From JBBDMW01 sp040878005 (GTDB lineage Bacteria > Chloroflexota > Dehalococcoidia > Lucifugimonadales > Lucifugimonadaceae), in assembly GCA_040878005.1 (NCBI GenBank), contig JBBDMW010000040.1:10022-74021 (forward strand): a stretch of DNA of 64,000 nucleotides, read 5' to 3'. The position numbers and the translations under genes were made by a program. Shown in pieces: positions 42,068 through 50,715 of this stretch. The notes beneath the pieces were generated by a model. It was not told the origin of the DNA. It made no database searches and worked only from the letters and a program-made list of their open reading frames with translations. Each line of letters begins with the position of its first letter. Positions within the stretch are counted from its first letter, which is position 1.

Positions 42068-43174
42068 TTGACCGGCTCTATCTCCAAGAAAGTCAACCTC
42101 CGTATCCCGGGCCCGGTGCCGCTCCCAGATGACATCCTAGACCTCGTCGGATCGCAGATGATCAACCATCGCGGCCCCGAATATGCCGAGATGATCGCCC
42201 GGATGACGCAAAACCTCCAGACTGCCTTCTCAACGAAGAACGACGCCTACTTCATAACGGCGTCCGGCACCGGCGGAATGGAGACAGCCATCGTCAACAC
42301 CATCTCTCCCGGCGACAAGGTGTTGTCCATAATCATTGGCAGCTTCGGCCGGCGGTTTGCAGAAATAGCTGAGGCCTATGGGGCCGAAGTGACAAGGCTG
42401 GAGTTCGACCTTGGCCAGGCGGCGGACCTGGAGCAGGTTCGAACCACTCTGAGGGGCATCCCCAACTGCAAGGCCGTCATTCTGACTCATAATGAAAGCT
42501 CCACCGGTGTAACCAACCCGCTGCAGGACATTGCTGAAATCGTCCACGAGGATTCCACAGCGCTCATCCTGGTAGACGCCGTGAGCAGTGCGGGCGGCAC
42601 ACCGCTCCCTGTGGATGGGTGGGGCATCGACGTTGTCGCCACCGCCTCACAGAAATCCTGGGTTGCGCCCCCCGGCATAGCAATGGTCACGTTCAGCCAG
42701 AAGGCGTGGGATGCGTACCAGGAGTCAACGTCGCCAAAGTACTACTTCGACGTGATGCAGTACAAGAGCTACCTCGAGATAGGTCAGCCACCGTTCACGC
42801 CGTGCCTGCCTGCCATATTCGCTCTTGACCATTCCCTCCAGGCAATGATTGCTGAAGGCATGGAGAACGTGTTTGCCCGTCACCATGAACGTGCCGAGCA
42901 GGCCCGTCAAGGCGCCAGGAGACTGGGGCTTGAGATTCTCCCGGATGAGAAGTTCGCATCCAATACCGTAACCGCCGTAAAAATCCCTGAAGGTATCGAC
43001 GGCAACGAGTTCGTCAAGCGGGTTCGTGTTGAGCACGGCGTAGTGCTCGGTGGCGGGCAGCAGACACTCGCGGGCAAGATCTTCCGCATCGGCCACATGG
43101 GCTGGGTGGAGCCTGAGCACATTGACGAAGCATTGAACGCTGTGGAGCAAACCCTGGAGTCGTTCAGGGCGTAG
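42068..43174 (+). CDS. Class V aminotransferase (alanine/serine-glyoxylate type)
   Basis: 368 residues starting at TTG 42068. PLP-dependent fold type I with ITASGTGGMETAI near residue 62, the phosphate and ring contacts in LVDAVSSAGG near residue 170, and the Schiff-base lysine K196 in ASQKSW. The first residues NLRIPGPVPLP are typical for the alanine-glyoxylate/serine-pyruvate group. The likely role is glyoxylate, serine or alanine interconversion in the cytosol; phosphonate-type aminotransferases are an alternative. A stem-loop follows at 43211. Confidence 0.9.
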   Translation: MTGSISKKVNLRIPGPVPLPDDILDLVGSQMINHRGPEYAEMIARMTQNLQTAFSTKNDAYFITASGTGGMETAIVNTISPGDKVLSIIIGSFGRRFAEIAEAYGAEVTRLEFDLGQAADLEQVRTTLRGIPNCKAVILTHNESSTGVTNPLQDIAEIVHEDSTALILVDAVSSAGGTPLPVDGWGIDVVATASQKSWVAPPGIAMVTFSQKAWDAYQESTSPKYYFDVMQYKSYLEIGQPPFTPCLPAIFALDHSLQAMIAEGMENVFARHHERAEQARQGARRLGLEILPDEKFASNTVTAVKIPEGIDGNEFVKRVRVEHGVVLGGGQQTLAGKIFRIGHMGWVEPEHIDEALNAVEQTLESFRA

Positions 43175-43210
43175 CCGCTGGCATAGCCCAACGAGCATCG
43201 TAATGGATCT

Positions 43211-43237
43211 CCTTCCACCCTTGTTCGGGGTGGAAGG
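43211..43237 (+). terminator. Stem-loop after the aminotransferase gene
   Basis: A perfect 10-bp stem (43211-43220 with 43228-43237) around a 7-nt loop. No T tract follows, so intrinsic termination is uncertain. Confidence 0.55.
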
Positions 43238-43297
43238 GCCGTGCAATACCAGTCACCCTCCACAAGCAGCGAAGGTATATCGGCAACACAAAGTCAC

Positions 43298-43948
43298 ATG
43301 ACTGCGCTCAACCTGCCTCGTGTCAACAACGCAAGGATGCTTGCGCTCGCGGTGAGCATGGGCATTGGCATGCTCGCCGGTGCATGCACATCGGGTACCT
43401 CGCCAACGACCACCTCCACGGAGCCATCGCCAGCAGCGGTTTCACCAACGAATACGCAGCCAACAGGTTTAACACCCGAAGCTGACCATTCCAACGGTGA
43501 GATTGCACCGGACTTTACCCTGCCGGCCGCCACAGGCGGCGAGGTCTCCCTCAATGACTTCCAGGGTCAGAAACCCGTTGTGCTGGTCTTTTACCGCGCC
43601 TTCTGGTGAACGTTCTGCAGACAGCAGCTCGTCGAGCTGCAACGTCACTACGGGGAGATATCCGGCCTCGGGGCGCAGGTTTTGGCGGTGAGCACAGACG
43701 ACCTCACCGGCGCTGAGTCAGCCGTCAGAAACTTCGATGTGGAGTTCCCGATCCTGTACACGAGCAAAGATCCGTCTGTGCCAGAGTCATACGGCGTGTT
43801 CAATCTGCATGGTGACGGCCTCGCTTCGGCGTCCATTTTCCTGATTGACCCGGCAGGACGCATACGCTGGCAGGACATCGGAGATTCGTATACTCACCAG
43901 GTCCCCGGCGAAGCCGTGGTACGGCAGATTCAGGAATTGGACACTTAA
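43298..43948 (+). CDS. Peroxiredoxin-like lipoprotein, probable selenoprotein with in-frame UGA (Sec104)
   Basis: Read through the TGA at 43607-43609, the frame is 216 residues. It has a lipoprotein signal with lipid Cys30 (LAGAC), a Thr/Pro/Ser linker (31-60) and a thioredoxin-fold AhpC/TSA-like domain. The UGA falls exactly where peroxiredoxin-like proteins have the peroxidatic Cys: FYRAFW-U-TFC replaces the usual FYRGxWCPxC, leaving Cys107 as partner. Sequence after it stays in frame and on family (VLAVSTDD ... FPILYTSKDP ... FLIDPAGRIRW). A hairpin fitting a bacterial SECIS starts 14 nt downstream. It would reduce peroxides outside the membrane. A Cys-to-stop mutation or error is the alternative. 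ATG 43337 is another possible start. Confidence 0.8.
43624..43640 (+). promoter_or_regulatory. Putative SECIS stem-loop
   Basis: GCAGCTC (43624-43630) pairs perfectly with GAGCTGC (43634-43640), leaving a GTC apical loop. The loop lies 21 nt after the UGA. In E. coli fdhF the SelB-binding loop GGUCU sits at a similar distance. The match in position and in the GU(C) loop supports Sec insertion. Confidence 0.65.
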
Positions 43949-44040
43949 AGTATCCTCGTTCAATGCAGGATGACGAACACACATGGGTGTCGTGCCTGTG
44001 ATTGCCGCCGGAGCCACAAGGCGACACACGAATGTGAACC

Positions 44041-44796
44041 ATGCCTCTCGAAACCTATAAGAAGCTCTGCACTGAGGCCTACGACCTCGACAAACCGGAA
44101 GTACCTGCTGAAGCGCTTCTCTTCTACCTGCAGCACCTGAGCGCCGTGAAGGGCCCGGTGCTGGAGCCCATGTGCGGGTCCGGGCGCTTTCTCATCCCGT
44201 TGCTGGAGTTGGGCATCGACATAGACGGCGTCGATGCCTCACCTGAGATGCTCGACTCATGCCGCGAACGGTGTCGGCAGAGAGGGCTGGAGCCTGTTCT
44301 TTACGAACAGTTCCTGCATGACATGTCCCTGCCCAGGCAGTACGGTTTCGTCTTTATGCCGTCTGGCTCGTTTGGCCTGGTTCCCGCGGCCCAGGTGTCG
44401 CAGAGCCTGAAGCGCCTGTATGACGCCATGCTGCCGGGCGGCAGACTGGTGATGGAGATAGACACACCAAGGGCGCAGTCCAAGTCACCGGGGCGGTGGG
44501 TCGGCTGGTGGGTCACCCGGCCGGACGGGGCGAAGGTAGTCGCCAGCTTCCTGCACCGTGCATACGATGCTGACCTGCAGGTGGAGCAGAGCCTCGGCAG
44601 GTACGAGTTGTTCGTCAACGGGCAACTTGAGCGGACCGAGCTTGAGGAGTACACGCTCCAGTACTACGAACGGCCCCAGTTCCAGCGCATTCTTGAGAGC
44701 GCCGGCTTCACCAGCGTCAGGGCCATGAAGGTCTACGGGGATGGCGAGCCGGACCCTGGAGACATCGAGATCGCATTCATGTGCACCAGGCCGTAG
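44041..44796 (+). CDS. Class I SAM-dependent methyltransferase
   Basis: 251 residues from ATG 44041. The SAM-binding motif I reads VLEPMCGSGRFLIPLLE near residue 40 and motif II IDGVDASPEMLD near residue 61. A later stretch GFVFMPSGSFGLV is motif IV-like. It is cytosolic with no other domain. The substrate is unknown. It lies 92 nt after the selenoprotein gene and could share its transcript. Confidence 0.88.
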   Translation: MPLETYKKLCTEAYDLDKPEVPAEALLFYLQHLSAVKGPVLEPMCGSGRFLIPLLELGIDIDGVDASPEMLDSCRERCRQRGLEPVLYEQFLHDMSLPRQYGFVFMPSGSFGLVPAAQVSQSLKRLYDAMLPGGRLVMEIDTPRAQSKSPGRWVGWWVTRPDGAKVVASFLHRAYDADLQVEQSLGRYELFVNGQLERTELEEYTLQYYERPQFQRILESAGFTSVRAMKVYGDGEPDPGDIEIAFMCTRP

Positions 44797-44808
44797 GACT
44801 CGACACTC

Positions 44809-46104
44809 CTAAAGCTCGCCCTCCAACGTCTGTATAACCGAACCTGCAGGCGGCTTCGGGTAGAAGTTGGTCGCCTTGGGCGGCAGTCGCCAGCCGCGGG
44901 TGACTATCCCTATGAACTCGCTCATCGGCACCGGGCGCATTATGAACGCCATCTGCACCTCGTCCTGCCGCACGCACTCCATGACCCGGGCAGTGTCATG
45001 CTGGAAGCTCACCACCTCGTTCTCACGCTCCGCACTGAAGGCCCTGCGCAGCACCAGGTCATGCACACGTGAATACTCGGAGTTCTGGAGGGCATTCTCC
45101 GCGGGGGGCGGCGATTTCAGGCGTGCAATATGATAACTGCCGGGCCCATACCCAATGACGCCGAACATGACCTCCGAGCCCTGCCGCTCACCCAACACCT
45201 CTGCGAATGCGTCAGCCACCACGCCATTCGTCGCGCCTGGCGGGGGTGTCCACGGCTCCACGTCGCACTGCTCCCTCACTGCCTGACGGAGCGCCTCAAG
45301 CTCACCCCCAGAGGCGCCCTCTACGGTCCTGTGGTACCCGCGCGTCATCAACCCGGGCTCGTCCACTGACACCAGGAGCATCATCCTGTGGTTGATAGAT
45401 TCACCTGCGGCCACTTCGCGGTCACTGCGGATCCGGCTGCGGTAGCGCATCGCCGCCTCATACCGGTGGTGACCATCGGCAATGAAAACCTGGGAGTCTG
45501 CCAGCGTCCGCGCCAGCACCTCCAGCGTGCCCGGATCAGTGACGCGCCACATCCTCATGGACGGCATGTCTGGTGGGTTCGCCACGGCAGTCGGATCACC
45601 GCCCGCCACCGCCCGGAGAATCGCTCCAACCGATGACCTCAGGTCATCTCGAAACAGAACCAGCAACGGGCTGTAGTTGGACTTGGCCGCCTCCATGAGC
45701 CGGACCCGGTCTGCCACCCATTCAGGCCGTGTATTTTCATGCGGCAAAATGATGGAACGGTCATACTCCTCTATCCGTACGGCAGTCACAAAGCCGCGCC
45801 GCACGTAATCCCGCCCCCTGAACGTGAACGACTCCTCCGTCACATACACAGACGGCTCCTCGTCACGTTGTAGTGCACCGGATTTCACCCACCCGCGTTG
45901 CGTCTCAGCGGCGCTGGCGTAGGGATCATCGCCCAGCCCCCGCCGCGCAAGCTCCAGCCGCACAATGTTGTACTCGGAGCGCTCATACAGGTCGCGTTGC
46001 AGAGCAGGTGTGATCACATCGAACGGCGGACACACGTTCAGGCTAAGGTCGCCCGCCTTGCGCGGGTTATAGCGGATGCCCCTGAACGGCCTGATCTCTG
46101 CCAT
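44809..46104 (-). CDS. DUF1015 family protein
   Basis: 431 residues from ATG 46104; the longer open frame is not conserved. Family signatures are the N-terminal IRPFRGIRYNP and CPPFDVI, the central ILPHENTRP and VFIADGHHRYEAA, and the late VSFQHD. The ADGHHRYE motif and the ordered Asp/His residues suggest an enzyme, possibly related to ParB-like or SerK-type kinases that use the same GHHR pattern; that link is inference. It is cytosolic. It diverges from ligA with 193 nt between them. Confidence 0.85.
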   Translation of the reverse strand: MAEIRPFRGIRYNPRKAGDLSLNVCPPFDVITPALQRDLYERSEYNIVRLELARRGLGDDPYASAAETQRGWVKSGALQRDEEPSVYVTEESFTFRGRDYVRRGFVTAVRIEEYDRSIILPHENTRPEWVADRVRLMEAAKSNYSPLLVLFRDDLRSSVGAILRAVAGGDPTAVANPPDMPSMRMWRVTDPGTLEVLARTLADSQVFIADGHHRYEAAMRYRSRIRSDREVAAGESINHRMMLLVSVDEPGLMTRGYHRTVEGASGGELEALRQAVREQCDVEPWTPPPGATNGVVADAFAEVLGERQGSEVMFGVIGYGPGSYHIARLKSPPPAENALQNSEYSRVHDLVLRRAFSAERENEVVSFQHDTARVMECVRQDEVQMAFIMRPVPMSEFIGIVTRGWRLPPKATNFYPKPPAGSVIQTLEGEL

Positions 46105-46297
46105 GTTCGCCCCTGTCCGTGAATATGCCGTACTCAAACCTGACGAGTATAGCCTCGCAGGCGCCGTTTCCGTCCCGTATGCACCGACATCCCGTATTCT
46201 GGTCACCAATGCGCCGTTGTTATACTCCCGGCTTCGCCCGCGCCATCCCACGACGCGCACATACCTCACCAGGACCATTTACTGCGGAACGCGCCCA

Positions 46298-48379
46298 ATG
46301 TCCAGCAGCCCCGAACAACAACCCTTCCCCCCGGAAGAGGTAATCTCTCGTGCCCTGCAACTCCGTGATGAGTTGAACAGGGCAAACTACCAGTACTACG
46401 TGCTGCAACAACCGGAGCTGACGGACCAGGAGTACGACGCGCTTTTCCAAGAGCTAAAGGCAATTGAAGAGCAGTACCCGGACCTGCAGACCTCCGATTC
46501 TCCCACTCAGCGTGTGGGCGCGGCTCCCGCTCCGGAGTTCGCTGAAGTGGTCCACTCCATGCCGATGCTCAGCCTCAGCAACGTCTTCTCCGAGGACCAG
46601 CTCAGGGGTTGGTACCGCCGCATACTTGAATACCTTGAAACCGATAACGTGGACCTGCTTTGTGAGTTGAAGATCGACGGCCTTGCCATCGCCCTGACAT
46701 ACCAGGACGCCACGCTGATTCGCGCTGCGACGCGGGGAGACGGCTTCAGGGGCGAAGACGTCACGGCGAATATACGCACCATTAAGTCTGTGCCCCTACG
46801 CCTGAATGGCGATGACGTTCCGCCGACTGTTGAGATGAGGGGCGAGGTGTTCTTCCCTATCTCCGCGTTCGAGCGGTTCAATGAGGAACGGCAGGCCCAG
46901 GGACTGCCTACCTACGTGAACCCGCGCAACTCGGCGTCCGGAGCGCTGCGGCAGCTAGATTCCCGGGAAACTGCGCGGCGTCCGCTGGACATCTTTTTCT
47001 ACTCCATAGCCCAAGCGAATGGCCTTTCGCTTGAGACGCAATGGGAATCGCTCCAGGCAATCAGTCGCTGGGGCGGCAAGGTCAACCCATGGACTCGTCG
47101 CGTGGCCAGCCTTGAAGAGGCGATCGAGGCGTTCGAAGACGCTCAGCGGATCAGGGGCGAACTGGATTACGGCATAGACGGCATGGTCATCAAGGTGGAC
47201 AGCCTTGCGCTCCAGCAGCGCCTCGGCAACGTGGGCAGGGAACCTCGCTGGGCCACCGCTTACAAGTTCCCGGCCGAGCAGGCGCGCACCCGGCTGGTTC
47301 GCATCGGTATCAACGTCGGGCGCACAGGCAGCCTCAACCCCTACGCGGAACTGGAGCCAGTAATGGTGGGCGGGGTCACCGTGCGCCGGGCCACACTTCA
47401 CAATGAAGATCACATGAGGGAGAAAGACATCCGCGAGGGCGATCTCGTGATTGTCCAGAGAGCCGGTGATGTCATACCCCAGGTGGTTGGACCTGCCCCC
47501 GACAACGAGCGAGGGCCGGACTCCGCCCAGTACCAGCTTCCAGATACGTGCCCGGTCTGTGGCGAGCCGACAACGCGTGTTGAGGAAGAAGCCGTGGTGC
47601 GCTGCGTAAACGCCGCCTGCCCCGCTCAGTTTGAGCGGTTGCTGGAGCACTTCGCATCGCGCAGCGCCATGGATATAGAGGGGTTGGGAGAGCGCCTCGC
47701 CCAGGACCTGGCACGCAACGGTCTCGTCAAGGACATCGCAGACGTGTTCAGCCTGAGAGAGCGGCGTGATGAGTTACTGGCCCTGGAGCGCATGGGTGAG
47801 AAGAAAACCGATAATCTCCTCGCCGCCATAGACAACGCCCGGCAGAGACCCCTCTCCCGTATGCTCTTTGGCCTCGGCATCATCAACGTGGGCAGCGAGG
47901 TCGCAGATTGGCTTGCGAGGCGGTTCAGGACCCTGGAGGGGCTGGAGTCCGCAACTGAAGAAGATCTCTTGGAAGTGGAGGGCGTGGGGCCGGTCATCGC
48001 CAAGAACGTCGCGGCGTGGATGCATAACCCGCGCAACCGCGACCTGCTTGACCGGCTACGTGCCGCAGGAGTCGACCCGGTGGACGACTCCCCGGAACCG
48101 CCGTCCGAACATGTTGTGCGCGGCAAGACCATCGTCGTGACCGGCCGGCTGGAGAGCATGTCACGTTCTGAAGCAAATGCGCGTATAAAAACTTTGGGCG
48201 GCAAGGCATCCGGCAGCGTGTCCAAGAAAACTGATTTCGTGGTCGCAGGAAAGGAGGCCGGCTCCAAACTCGATGACGCCCGCAGGCTCGGCGTAACCGT
48301 CCTGGATGAAGATCAGTTCGTGGCGCTCCTGGACAACATCCCGCCGCACACCTCAAATGACGGGAACAGTGATACTTGA
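46298..48379 (+). CDS. ligA: NAD+-dependent DNA ligase LigA
   Basis: 693 residues from ATG 46298, normal length. The Ia domain holds the NAD-contacting YYVLQQPELTDQEYD. The adenylation domain has the lysine nucleophile K125 in CELKIDG. The OB domain is followed by a four-Cys zinc finger starting CPVCGEP near residue 417, helix-hairpin-helix repeats (GVGPVIAKNV) and a BRCT domain (about 610-690). It seals nicks in replication and repair. Its last codons overlap the pth start by 4 nt. Confidence 0.97.
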   Translation: MSSSPEQQPFPPEEVISRALQLRDELNRANYQYYVLQQPELTDQEYDALFQELKAIEEQYPDLQTSDSPTQRVGAAPAPEFAEVVHSMPMLSLSNVFSEDQLRGWYRRILEYLETDNVDLLCELKIDGLAIALTYQDATLIRAATRGDGFRGEDVTANIRTIKSVPLRLNGDDVPPTVEMRGEVFFPISAFERFNEERQAQGLPTYVNPRNSASGALRQLDSRETARRPLDIFFYSIAQANGLSLETQWESLQAISRWGGKVNPWTRRVASLEEAIEAFEDAQRIRGELDYGIDGMVIKVDSLALQQRLGNVGREPRWATAYKFPAEQARTRLVRIGINVGRTGSLNPYAELEPVMVGGVTVRRATLHNEDHMREKDIREGDLVIVQRAGDVIPQVVGPAPDNERGPDSAQYQLPDTCPVCGEPTTRVEEEAVVRCVNAACPAQFERLLEHFASRSAMDIEGLGERLAQDLARNGLVKDIADVFSLRERRDELLALERMGEKKTDNLLAAIDNARQRPLSRMLFGLGIINVGSEVADWLARRFRTLEGLESATEEDLLEVEGVGPVIAKNVAAWMHNPRNRDLLDRLRAAGVDPVDDSPEPPSEHVVRGKTIVVTGRLESMSRSEANARIKTLGGKASGSVSKKTDFVVAGKEAGSKLDDARRLGVTVLDEDQFVALLDNIPPHTSNDGNSDT

Positions 48380-49002
48380 ACGTTAGGGACCTGCTGGACC
48401 GCCTGTTCCCGGCCAGGGAGGGAAGCGGCGGGGCCGAAGCCGCGCCATGGGTAGTAGTTGGCCTGGGCAATCCAGGTCCGGAATACAAGAACACCCGTCA
48501 CAACGTCGGCTGGTGGTGCATTGATGAGCTAGTGCGGCGCGCCTCGGCCACCTTGGACCGCAAGAACCGCCACGCCAGGCTGGCCCAGGTGCAGATCGAA
48601 GGGCAAGACGCCGTCCTTGCCATGCCGAAAACCTTCGTTAACAAGAGTGGGGACGCGGTGAAGTACCTGCTTGACCGCTTCAGGTCAGATCCGGAACGCC
48701 TGATAGTAGTTTATGACGACATCAACCTCGACCCTGGCAAGATTCGCATTCGCAGGCAGGGCAGCGCCGGCGGACACAACGGCATGAAATCCATCATTGC
48801 CTCGATTGGCACTGATGAGTTCCCGAGGGTGAGAATAGGCGTGGGACGACCACCGTCACGCTCAGAGCAGATCGGCCATGTGCTGGGCGCCTTCCCGCCG
48901 GACGAGCGGGAGGCAGTGAACACAGCCGTGCAAAACGCAGCGGATGCCGTGGGAGCGATAATCGCTCACGGCACGGAAGAAGCGATGAACAGGTTCAACT
49001 AG
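48376..49002 (+). CDS. pth: Peptidyl-tRNA hydrolase
   Basis: 208 residues from TTG 48376, overlapping the ligA stop (TTGA). About 22 extra residues precede the conserved core WVVVGLGNPGPEYKNTRHNV, where the His is the catalytic residue. Further signatures are MPKTFVNKSG, YDDINLDPGKIRIR and GSAGGHNGMKSI. It frees tRNA from peptidyl-tRNAs that drop off ribosomes. It is coupled to ligA and converges on the ABC ATPase gene. Confidence 0.96.
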   Translation: MNVRDLLDRLFPAREGSGGAEAAPWVVVGLGNPGPEYKNTRHNVGWWCIDELVRRASATLDRKNRHARLAQVQIEGQDAVLAMPKTFVNKSGDAVKYLLDRFRSDPERLIVVYDDINLDPGKIRIRRQGSAGGHNGMKSIIASIGTDEFPRVRIGVGRPPSRSEQIGHVLGAFPPDEREAVNTAVQNAADAVGAIIAHGTEEAMNRFN

Positions 49003-49020
49003 CGGTTCGGTCATTCGCCA

Positions 49021-49791
49021 CTATGTGGCGCGCCGCTGGAACAGCGCATGGTCAACAGGTTGGCCCGCTTCAGTGCTACCCATTTGAAGCTGGCCGTTAT
49101 GTATCTCGTGAATCTCGTCTGCCAGGTCGAGCAGCGTGCGGTCATGAGTCGTCGCTACAACACTCATGCCCACCGAGTCCGCCATTTCGCGGAACAAGCC
49201 AAAGATCGCCCCGGCGTTCACTGAGTCCAACTCCCCGGTAGGCTCGTCGGCAAGAATCACATCGGGCCGCATGGCCACAGCCCTTGCTATGGACACTCGC
49301 TGCTGCTCGCCACCAGACAGTTCGTACGGCCGGTGCTTCGCCCGCCGTGACAGCCCCACCATATCCAGGACCTCCTCCGTACGCTCGGAGCGATCCTTTG
49401 CGCCCAGGCCTGCAATCCGCAGCGGCAGCTCAACGTTTTCATACGCCGACAGCAGAGGCAGCAGGGCGAACGACTGGAAAACAACGCCAATCCTGCGCCG
49501 ACGCAGTTCAATGAAGTCATTCTCATTGAACTTCGCCATGTCACGCCCCTCGAACAACACCTGGCCCGAGGTAGGCGTGTCCAGCCCGGCGAGAAGGTTT
49601 AGCAGGGTGGTCTTTCCTGACCCTGAGCGGCCCACCAGTGTTATGAAGCGGCCGCGCCGCACCGTGAGGTTGGCGTCCCTCACAGCGTAGACCGTGTCCC
49701 CGGACAGCTGAAACGACCGTGTCACCTGTATCGCCTGGATCAGCGGTGCGTCGTCAGGCCGCACTCCGTTTCCACTGCTTTCACTTTGCAC
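49021..49791 (-). CDS. ABC transporter ATP-binding protein (MacB/LolD type)
   Basis: 256 residues from GTG 49791, 4 nt after the stop of the upstream ATPase gene; a longer frame to 49830 would overlap that gene. Walker A is GRSGSGKTT (54-62), Q-loop VFQSFALLP near 104, signature LSGGEQQR (158-165), Walker B VILADEP (178-184) and switch His216. It belongs to the LolCDE/MacB group, which powers FtsX-type permeases in export or extraction from the membrane. It is the last gene of a four-gene operon and may pair with one of the two large permeases, or form a heterodimer with the other ATPase. Confidence 0.93.
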   Translation of the reverse strand: MQSESSGNGVRPDDAPLIQAIQVTRSFQLSGDTVYAVRDANLTVRRGRFITLVGRSGSGKTTLLNLLAGLDTPTSGQVLFEGRDMAKFNENDFIELRRRRIGVVFQSFALLPLLSAYENVELPLRIAGLGAKDRSERTEEVLDMVGLSRRAKHRPYELSGGEQQRVSIARAVAMRPDVILADEPTGELDSVNAGAIFGLFREMADSVGMSVVATTHDRTLLDLADEIHEIHNGQLQMGSTEAGQPVDHALFQRRAT

Positions 49792-49795
49792 GAGC

Positions 49796-50686
49796 TTAGT
49801 CGCCCCCTTCCAGCGTGACCTTGCCATCATCCGAAACCGCCACGCGCACGCGGCGGCCTATGGACAGGTTCTCAAGTATGGTCCTTGGAATTTGAACGGA
49901 GCCGCTTGAATCCACCAGCAGGTACTCTTCCATGGCATCCGCCGTGCCGCCGATGCGGCGCTCATAAGATACCTTGCGGACCGTCTCAGTGCTGGTCTTG
50001 CCGTCCCTTATGGCCACCGCCCTGCCGACGCTTGTGGATATGGCGGGGTCATGGGTTACCACGATAATCGTCGTGCCAAGCTCACCGCTCACGTCATTCA
50101 GCAGGCTCAGCACAGCCGCCCCCGTCTCATCATCCAGCTCGCCGGTGGGCTCGTCAGCCAACAGAAGGGGAGGCCGGTTCGCCAGCGCCACAGCGATCGC
50201 CACGCGCTGCTGCTCGCCCCCTGAAAGCTCGTGGGGATGGTGGCCGTGACGGTGCGACAGCCCCACCATGTCCATCAACTCGGCGCTGCGGTCCCTGCGC
50301 CACTCAGCCGGGATCCCGGTCAGCACCATGGGCAGTTCCACGTTCTCGCGTGCAGTCAGGTACGGGAACAGGTTGCGGCTGGTCTCCTGCCAAACGAACC
50401 CCACTTCGTTGCGGCGATACTCCACCACCTCTTTATTGGTCATCTGGAGCAGGTCGTAGTCGCCCACCCGCACCGTACCTGCGGATGGTGTGTCGTACCC
50501 GGCAAGTATGTTCAAAAGCGTGGACTTGCCGCTGCCTGACGAGCCCACAACCGCTATGACTTCGCCGCGGTTGACCGATAGCTCCAGGCCCCTCAGGGCC
50601 ACAACCTCCAGGTCAGCTACCTTGTAGATTTTGAAGAGCCCGCTGCAGACTACGTACGGCTCTGCTTTTCCTGCGCTGCGCGCCAT
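49796..50686 (-). CDS. ABC transporter ATP-binding protein with C-terminal AbrB-like domain
   Basis: 296 residues; ATG 50686 is chosen because AGGAGG lies 5 nt upstream. ATPase features: Walker A GSSGSGKST (48-56), Q-loop VWQETSRNLFP near 98, signature LSGGEQQR (154-161), Walker B LLLADEP (174-180) and switch His212. Residues about 253-293 (YLLVDSSGSVQIPRTILENL and onward) follow the SpoVT/AbrB swapped-hairpin pattern, which is usually a DNA-binding or dimerisation module. This tail is absent from the neighbour ATPase. It sits 29 nt after the 1165-residue permease gene and is translated just ahead of the second ATPase. Confidence 0.9.
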   Translation of the reverse strand: MARSAGKAEPYVVCSGLFKIYKVADLEVVALRGLELSVNRGEVIAVVGSSGSGKSTLLNILAGYDTPSAGTVRVGDYDLLQMTNKEVVEYRRNEVGFVWQETSRNLFPYLTARENVELPMVLTGIPAEWRRDRSAELMDMVGLSHRHGHHPHELSGGEQQRVAIAVALANRPPLLLADEPTGELDDETGAAVLSLLNDVSGELGTTIIVVTHDPAISTSVGRAVAIRDGKTSTETVRKVSYERRIGGTADAMEEYLLVDSSGSVQIPRTILENLSIGRRVRVAVSDDGKVTLEGGD

Positions 50687-50715
50687 GCGCACCTCCTACT
50701 GTGCCAGGTCAGACG

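Noticed and set aside
43241..43609. Treating the 43241-43609 frame as a complete short lipoprotein ending at TGA
   Set aside because: The thioredoxin-like domain would be cut in mid-fold at its active site, and the same frame continues on family after the TGA with a SECIS-like hairpin.
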